Assembly (NCBI GenBank): GCA_019828595.1
Contig: JAHQRK010000001.1
Coordinates: forward strand, 1,984,001-2,048,000
DNA length: 64,000 nt
Reading direction: 5' to 3'
DNA from: Aphanomyces cochlioides
Lineage: Eukaryota; Oomycota; Saprolegniomycetes; Saprolegniales; Verrucalvaceae
Below are positions 57,487-64,000 of the stretch, piece after piece. A program made the translations under genes and the position numbers. How positions within the stretch are numbered: position 1 is the first letter of the stretch; each line of letters begins with the position of its first letter. The notes beneath the pieces are model-generated. The model searched no databases, had not been told where the DNA came from, and was given only the letters and a program-made list of their open reading frames with translations.

Positions 57487-59943
57487 TTACAACATGTCGA
57501 CAACGACTTCATCAAGGACGACGATGGCCTTCTTGGTGTACTTTGCAAACAAACGCGTTGCGACTTGGATGGTGTCGCCCTGCGGCAGGCTTGAGAAGAT
57601 GTCCGTCTTGGTTTGCCACGCGATTTCAAACGCGTTGATTTCTCCATCGACGTTGGCGTCGTCCATCGGCTTGTGCGCTTTCTTGGCGGTGCAGACGGCG
57701 TCGAGCCAAATGCGCCATCGCGACACGTAGTAGTCTTTCATGAGTCCAGCCCATTGCTTGTTGGCATAGTCGTTGAGAGTGCCGACGCCCCATCTCGTCA
57801 ATTGGTTGCGTGCTTGGTATTCAAAGTACGGCGCCGTCGCGGCAGTGCCTCGTGCTTTGGCATCGCGGATCCAAACTCCAAGGAGGAAAGCTTTGTTCGT
57901 CGCGAGGATCTCGTCCATGTCGAGCATGAGCTCCAAGATTTGGTCGCCTTTTGCGCACACGGCCTTCGGATCGCTCGCCGCGTCATGGTACAAGTGCGTC
58001 AAGTCTGCATAGTACGTCGCCATCAAATTACTCAGCACTTGTCGCGTCAAGTCGACTAAATCATGCTGGAAGCTATCGACAGTCTTGAGCGATTCGTTCA
58101 TGGCAGCGGTGATCATTGCACTCCACGCCGCCTTCACAACGTCTGGTACATGTTGTTCATGGTCGGATGCAGGCACAAGTGGCGTTGCTTCCTCTTGTCG
58201 ATGGAGGAGAACTGCTTCAGCGTCCAAGCAAAGCTTCCATCGTGGTCGTACAGTCGACAGCGAAGGAACTAGGCCTTGGTCTTGGTAGACAGATTGCTTC
58301 AAGAAAGCCCAAGCAGCCGTGGCATGTTCATTCTCAACGTGATACCTGGACGACAATCAGGGGAACAGTGGGGAGAACGCTGTGGTACCTTCGGTGAATG
58401 TATTTCAAGAGCCAAGAATCGAGCGGCACCGGCGCGTCGTTCCATGCCATTTCAAGCGCAAGGTCGTACACGACGTAGTTTTGGAACACGCCTTCCATGG
58501 TGAGCCCAAGGCCGATCATGTGGCCCTGACTGGTCTCGTGCGATGTGATCGGATCGCTTGCAAGTTTCTTCAGGTTGCCGTGGAGACCAAGGTTGCCGCC
58601 AAACGTATGGAGGACGCAATAGATCCACGGTTTGCCAAAGTAACTCGACGTGCGACTCCACACGGGGAACGATTCGCTCCACAAGTCCAACATGATAAGA
58701 CGATCGTTGGCCACGCCGCCCAAGTACGCTTCAATCTTGTCGTTCGTCCAGTACGAGCTCATAAAGTAGAAGAGCCAGCCTTGCATGATCCACACGGCGT
58801 TTGGATCTGCCGCGAGCATGCTGTCGATCACCGCCTTGGAAGACGCGCGCAAGTAGGCTGCGTCTGAAGTGTGTGGCTGGAGTTCGTTGTACGTGTCGGT
58901 CTGGTAGACGGACGACGTGTAGCCGCCATAGAGCTTCGTCTGGGTTTCAATGAACGTGCGGCCGATGTCAAGGTAGAGAGGGTCCGTTGGATCAAGCATG
59001 TGGACGCACGTGAACTTCTCGGGGAATCCAGCCCATCGCGACGACTTTCGAACCTCGGCATGCGGATACAAGTGGACGAACTCTTCAGGGACGTGTCCTG
59101 CAAATGCAGGCAAGGCAGGGACCATGCCAAACTCCTTCATGCGGTCGAGGATCTGCAGCTGAAGCTTGAATTGGTCTTCGATAAACTCGAGAGGAACTGT
59201 TCCAAACGGACCCCAGCTATCGCGGATGTTTCCCATGCGTCCCCATGCTTGGAATGCAGCGCCGGCGAAGAAGTGCAGCATGCCAGCCGTTGAAGCATTG
59301 AACTGCTTGAAGGTTTCGAGCCACACCTTCTCTTGACCCGTGAAGGCGAGAGGCATGTTGATGCCTACAGAGCGCATCAATCTGCAGGAAAGGAAGGATA
59401 AGGGGCGTACCGTTGAGCGCCATCCAGTCAATGTGTTTCTCCCACTGCTCCCATCCCCAAGACCAGAACGAATAGCTCGTCGTGACGACGTTCAGGTAGT
59501 ATGTCACTTGGCTATGCTTCCGCACCGTGATGGAGTTGGAGAGCGGAGGCAAGACGATCGGGATGTTCAAGTCGTGGTTGTCCCAGTCCATCTGCGTGTG
59601 GACGATATCTTTCAAGTACTTGTGGAGGGCAAACCCGATTGCAGTCGCGCTGGATCCTGTGATGCGAAGTCGACCATTGTGCGTGTCGAGCGTCGCAGTA
59701 TCATGTCCATCAGCGTCGCGAGCTTGTACTGCGATTTCAATCTACCGTTCATGAGATATGACGACGAGCTGAATGGCTTACTTGACTTAGGTACTGCGAG
59801 CCCAACGAGCGAGAAATCAACCCTTGGACTGCTGAGATGACGTCATGCTCTGGGAATCGCAGTCGAGAGTGCACTTGAGCAGAAGTCATCGCTAGAACGA
59901 GAGAGAGCACGAGACAGAGCCACGCTCTTCTTGTTGTCGTCAT
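57487..59943 (-). CDS. alpha-N-acetylglucosaminidase (GH89), copy 3
   Basis: Starts at ATG 59943 with signal peptide MTTTRRAWLCLVLSLVLAMT. Later segments: DIVHTQMDWDNHDLNIPIVL and WSWGWEQWEKHIDWMALNG (exon ~59412-59741), NMPLAFTGQEKVWLETF to HRRYH (one long exon, ~58350-59366), and the C-terminal domain to TAA 57487. Catalytic blocks YQTDTYNELQP and GLTMEGVFQNYVVYDL keep both Glu residues. Its exon plan differs from copies 1 and 2: the intron after LDLY is absent, the last intron is absent, and a new one follows RRYH. It is therefore an older, separate branch. Convergent with the MFS gene, 42 bp apart. Confidence 0.9.
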
Positions 59944-60246
59944 GTCCGTCGTTGTCAAAGAAGGAAGACTGTCGAGAAAGATCCAAACCACCTCAACCCA
60001 TCATGCTGGTCAATCAAATTTCATTTTCAGCCAATGATGAAATCAATGGAATTTCCTCGACTCATGTGTCTGTGGCGGCAGATTGCTTGCAATCCCCTTG
60101 ATCCCTGAGCTAACTACAACAAGGATACACGCCACGAACTCCTTGCTCTGTGTTATCTCGCTGCGGAATGCTTTTGGATGGACAATCGCGAGGTTTTCAG
60201 TCATTTTGATTCATTACCATCGTTCATCCCATGAGTTTCCTGTCTA
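59944..60246. other. intergenic region between GH89 copy 3 and the carrier gene
   Basis: About 300 bp; no gene, no CCGGATAA element. It contains the promoter of GH89 copy 3 and the 3' end of the carrier gene. Confidence 0.5.
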
Positions 60247-61541
60247 TCAATCGACGCCAAGGAATTGTTTCCCAGCTTCGTACGTGGCAATCATGATGGC
60301 ACATGCAGGAGCGACTTTGGCGACGCGAGCAGTGAGGCCATTCATCAAACCACCTATTTCACATGAATCAATCGTCTCAACTGCAACTTGACTTACCAAA
60401 GCCTTCTGTGCGCAGAATTTCACGCATCATGCGAGGAACGCTGGGCCTTTCGGCGGTGTTTGCGACGCCAGTTGATGAGAATGTTTCGATCTGTTGCTTG
60501 GTCTTGATCACGTCAAATGGCTGTGTGATGACTGTTGCGATGGAACCAGCGGTCGCGCCAGAGACAAACGCGATCGCGAGCTGGGTTTGTCCACGGTTCT
60601 CTCGTGTCGATAGCGACGCTTCAGCTGTCAAGCGCGACTTCAGAATCTCAAAGCTGCCCCAGTAGATTGCGGAAAATGGCACGTCACGAGCGAGAGTTGG
60701 AACGAGTCCTCGCCACAAGGAAAAGAAGCCATCGTTGACACTTCGCTGAAGGACGGAAGCAAACGAGCCTGCATTGGGAGCAGCTTGCATGCGGACACGT
60801 ATGAGCTCAAGGGGAGATACGACGGTGGCCGCTATGCAACGCGCAAGACTTCCAGCAAAAAACGGGACGATGGTGGCGTGGTCGGGGAATTGACGTTTTG
60901 CCGAAGACAGCAGAAGATCGTACGAGGTGAAATAGAAGACTGTGGATGGAACAGCAATGAGAAGCGTCGGTGGAAGTCCCGAGTAGAGCGCAGAGACGCC
61001 TTCTGATCGCACTATGTGACTGAGAGCGTGGATCGTGCCACGGAGTTGAACTGGCGGAGGATTATGTACGGGACAATTCGGTGCTGGCATTGGTACGCCA
61101 GCAATGACCGTGCTTTTCGTCTTTGGGATCATGTGGTCCATAAGTCCGTTTGAGAACTGGAAATGCGTGCAATAGCAATAATTGATCTAGAAATCATCTT
61201 CGCGTCAAATTCCGGCATGGCATGGGCTTGTTCTACCGTCGATGTCTTCGCTGAGAGAACGGTCATGGGCGGTCCTTGGGCTTGGAGTCGCGTTTTGGCC
61301 ACTTCTAGCGCTATATGACTAGAGGATGAGCAATCTGGAGAAAAGACGCACGATCGAACGTACGTGTGACCTACAAATTCCCATGAGTTCACACCAAGGA
61401 GGTCGAATTGAAACTTACGAAAAGAGCAGTGAGCAAGGCTCCGATGGACGCGACGCCTGATTTCTTCACAGAGAGTTCTAGCGTCTTTGAACTGCTCCTA
61501 ATGCTCAGGTTGGCATCCTCCAACGACTGTGTCGACGCCAT
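60247..61541 (-). CDS. mitochondrial carrier, SLC25A39/40 (Mtm1) type, with a 7-nt microexon
   Basis: Exon 1 is 61419-61541 ([13 protein letters not shown] to ALLTALF). A 7-nt microexon GTCACAC follows at 61364-61370, then exon 3 starts at 61310. Joined they give [21 protein letters not shown], restoring the first carrier signature P-x-[DE]-x-x-[KR]. Repeat 2 shows [20 protein letters not shown] and [14 protein letters not shown]; repeat 3 shows [15 protein letters not shown]. The last exon ends [21 protein letters not shown] at 60247. [17 protein letters not shown] is characteristic of SLC25A39/40, which import glutathione into mitochondria. Upstream lie at least four CCGGATA elements (61647-61875). 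Confidence 0.88.
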
Positions 61542-61646
61542 GAGGATGACAACGTCTTGCGGTGTCGGCGTTTCCTTTCGAAAACGACGAATCTTCCAGA
61601 ACCGACCAGCAAATTGGTTGGTCAAAATTCCATACAAAATAACCAC

Positions 61647-61692
61647 TATCCGGATAAGGCCATTCATCCGGATAGAATACATCATCCGGATA
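61647..61692. promoter_or_regulatory. cluster of three CCGGATA elements upstream of the carrier gene
   Basis: TATCCGGATAA (61647-61657), ATCCGGATA (61666-61674) and ATCCGGATA (61684-61692) recur at 18-19-bp spacing, 106-150 bp before the carrier ATG at 61541. A fourth copy, TATCCGGATA, lies at 61866-61875. Confidence 0.6.
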
Positions 61693-61901
61693 CCCCCATG
61701 GAACTTCGCTGTTGGCCCTGGTTTCACTGCATCTTATCCTTCTGGAGTGCTTGTTCTCCTTCAATCCTTGTATTTTAGACTGCATAAAACTTGAACATTT
61801 CAATGAGACGCTTTGGCGCTGGCACTCTGTTCGCAATGTACACTGAAGACAATTAACCGGATGTTTATCCGGATAGTCAAACTTTTGAAAAGGAAACGCA
61901 A

Positions 61902-63403
61902 TCATTCTGATGGTTGATCGTTCGTTGGTTCGTGATGGAGCTCGTCATGCTTGGCTTGGAGGATCTCGCTGAGCCGCATGTGCCCATTAGCAGAGGCAAA
62001 CGTGCTTGGCGTAAAGCCCTCGTCGTCGAGCTGCATATGGCGCAGGCCAAGCCCGCCTCCGCCGAGAGCTCGAGGGGTGATAAGCCACTCGCAAATCTCG
62101 ATGTGCCCTTTGATCGCGGCTTTATGAAGAGCGCTGTGCCCATTGCGATTCAATATGGCGCAGTCCAGGCCTTGGTCGACTAAATACTTCAACATCGCAA
62201 CGTTGCCAGTCATGGCACACCACTGCGATGCATTGCAGCCAAATGTATTTAGTCGATGGATGTCGCTGCCGCATTCGCCCCTATTGCATTCGTCAGTGAG
62301 CCTGTTGACAGTAACGACAATGTACACGAGCCACCGGACCATTTCGAGCTGTTCTCCGTAGACTGCATAATGGAGTGGTGTTGTCCCATCGAGCGTTGGC
62401 GAGTCGACATCCATCTTGAGGTCGTGGATCAACCATTCGCACAATTCACGATGGCCATTGCGTGCTGTCCAGTGCAGGGTATTGCGTCCAAGCTTGCCCT
62501 GCAACGCAGACACGTTCATGTTATGCGTCGCATGAAGGTACTTGCACACTTCGACATGGCCTTCGATGGCGGCCCAGAGCATAGCGTCGTTGCCGTGTAT
62601 GTCGCGGGCGTCGTTCGGGTTCCATCCTTGCGCCACCAACAATTGCACCGCTGCTAAATCGCCGCGTCGTGCAGCATCAAGACCAGGCTCCAAAGCTCGC
62701 CGTTGCCGCTTGGTTGCTTCGGCTGTTTGTTTCCACAAGCGCAGGTCGGACGCAGGCGCAGTGTAGACAATCAGTTGTCGCTGTGTCGTTACTACGTCCA
62801 GCTTTGCATCGGCGTACGCGAGCTGGTGTTGAATCTCTCGATGGACGCGGAGACCTTTGGGGCCATTGAAGAAGAGACCGCAGAGAGAGCATGGCAATCG
62901 TCCCATGATTGTATGCCACTCGAGATGAGCCTTTGTCGTGAGCTTGACCATACCACGAGCATCATGGCGAATGTCGGCAACGAGGGTTTGAATTTGTGGA
63001 AGTTCGGTGAGATGATCGACCAAAGCAGCAGCTAGCGCTTCGGACGTTGCGTATTCTTTTTCGTGGATGAGCCCAAAGGATGAAGTGACTGTAGTGCGCA
63101 GAGGAGTGTCCTTCGGAAATGAGGCATCACAGAGAGTTCGAATGTGTTGCTTGAAGACTTGGTTGGCGAAGAACACTTGGAGATCTGCACCGCTTTGACT
63201 TCCTCGAGCTGTGCAACAAATGAGCGCCAGGTGAATTCTTAGCATGATGGCTTACAAGCAGAGACTCTGTTGCGACTGACGGCATACTGCTCGACGTAAT
63301 CCAATCCAAGCGTGGACTGAATGGCGTCGGCCATGCACTCATTCAGGCATTCCGTGACGTCCATCTCTCTCATTGGCAATTTATTTCTACCAATGGGCAT
63401 CAT
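61902..63403 (-). CDS. C2H2 zinc-finger / ankyrin-repeat protein
   Basis: Exon 1 runs from ATG 63403 (or 63400) through MREMDVTECLNECMADAIQS to SRNRVSA; a 47-bp GT-AG intron follows; exon 2 runs to the stop at 61902. The total is about 480 residues. The first ~150 residues are helical and unrecognised. Near residue 150 is a C2H2-type finger (LPCSLCGLFFNGPKGLRVHREIQH). From ~220 there are about six ankyrin repeats (GNDAMLWAAIEGHVEVCKYL, GRNTLHWTARNGHRELCEWL, GTTPLHYAVYGEQLEMVRWL, GHSALHKAAIKGHIEICEWL, GFTPSTFASANGHMRLSEIL). A scaffold or regulatory role is likely. It is divergent from the claudin-like gene, with only 35 bp between start codons. Confidence 0.87.
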
Positions 63404-63438
63404 GATGAAACCGCAAGATAAGTGTCCAAGGAAACGCC

Positions 63439-64000
63439 ATGGGATGGTCCTGCACGAGTCTCATCTCGATGTTGCTTCGAGTTTTGGGCTTTCTCTTCTC
63501 AATTGCAGCCTTGTTCATTCCTGAGTGGTCAGCGACGGAACTTCGATCCGCGCAATTTCCATCGGCAGCAGTTGCCTTCACAGCTGGAGTGTGGAGCTTT
63601 TGTATCCAAGCCAGAAAGACAACATCCAGCGTCTATGATGCTTGCTTCACTTACTTTGGGACCTCCTCCGACGTTGTTCATTTGAGCAATTCCACTAGCA
63701 CGTCGTCACTTGTACACTCAGGCAAGGCGTCGTAAGCTCTGCTTCAGTAGTTGACCTATGACTTCATAGGGGCATGCCATTCCTCCAGCTCGTTTTCAAT
63801 TCGATTGCTTCCTTGACATTGATCGCCGCTTCAGACTTCGACTTGTACTTGCATCACGTCTGCGGATATTGGGTACAAGTAACATTTGTCTTGGCCGTGC
63901 TGGTCGTTGTGTTTGGACTCGTGTCCATCCTCTTGTCACTGCCGAGGGGCGAGCATTCAACGTGGTCAAACATCGCCAACATATCACTGTGCCTTGCGAT
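63439..64000 (+). CDS. claudin-like four-helix membrane protein, 3' truncated by window end
   Basis: Exon 1 starts at ATG 63439 (MGWSCTSLISMLLRVLGFLF) and reads to GKAS near 63731; an intron of about 40 bp (GTAAGC to TAG) follows; exon 2 continues GMPFLQLVFNSIASLTLIAA and VTFVLAVLVVVFGLVSILLS to the window edge. Between helices 1 and 2 is VWSFC...DACFTYF, which fits the W-x(n)-C-x(n)-C pattern of the claudin/PMP22 fold. Oomycetes carry small families of such proteins of unknown role. The C-terminus is missing here. Confidence 0.7.

Overview
The window is nuclear DNA from an oomycete, most likely a saprolegnialean close to Aphanomyces or Saprolegnia. The genes are packed tightly on both strands. 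Most introns are GT-AG and only about 32-60 bp long, so many genes must be spliced to read. The gene set also fits: receptor-like TKL kinases with LRR ectodomains, a DUF6818 SANT-like protein paired with a DDE_4 transposase, flagellar proteins (LC8, a DPY-30-like protein, a possible CFAP92), MRS2-type Mg2+ channels and GH89 enzymes. The genus is my inference from gene style, not from a database match.

Layout. 1-2757: no convincing gene except an open partial ORF at the edge; holds a 28-bp perfect palindrome. 2758-7603: a small secreted, probably GPI-anchored protein, then a divergent pair of putative axonemal genes. 7657-10001: a decayed PIF/Harbinger-like transposon with recognisable terminal repeats. 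10182-13479: NF-YC, an AN1/C2H2 zinc-finger protein and dynein light chain LC8. 13480-17547: a DUF1769-PH-DUF547 protein and a truncated tandem copy. 17580-23550: a Myb-like gene, an unidentified helical protein, an MRS2 channel and a PCMT-type methyltransferase. 23635-26848: two more MRS2 paralogues. 28790-43110: an array of TKL receptor kinases: one orphan last exon, two genes on +, three on -. Three look intact (32704-35092, 35274-37638, 37976-40308) and two are broken. 43665-44101: a MITE. 44162-49449: two divergent GH89 alpha-N-acetylglucosaminidases. 49560-54935: NDUFS4, an unknown protein, a tail-anchored protein and a kinesin. 56065-59943: a frameshifted MFS gene and a third GH89 gene. 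60247-64000: an SLC25A39/40-type carrier with a 7-nt microexon, an ankyrin/zinc-finger protein and the start of a claudin-like membrane protein.

The most interesting signals are: (i) a palindromic element, TATCCGGATA, in intergenic DNA, usually 40-150 bp before start codons and absent from the kinase array; (ii) the kinase array itself, with one LRR per exon, uniform phase-2 introns, and two apparently identical blocks (747 bp inverted, 269 bp direct) that include an intron and so point to recent gene conversion; (iii) a 437-bp MITE with 32-bp inverted ends; (iv) a 7-nt microexon. Splice sites, starts and identities were worked out by eye, and no database was searched. Several frameshifts could be sequencing errors rather than real mutations.
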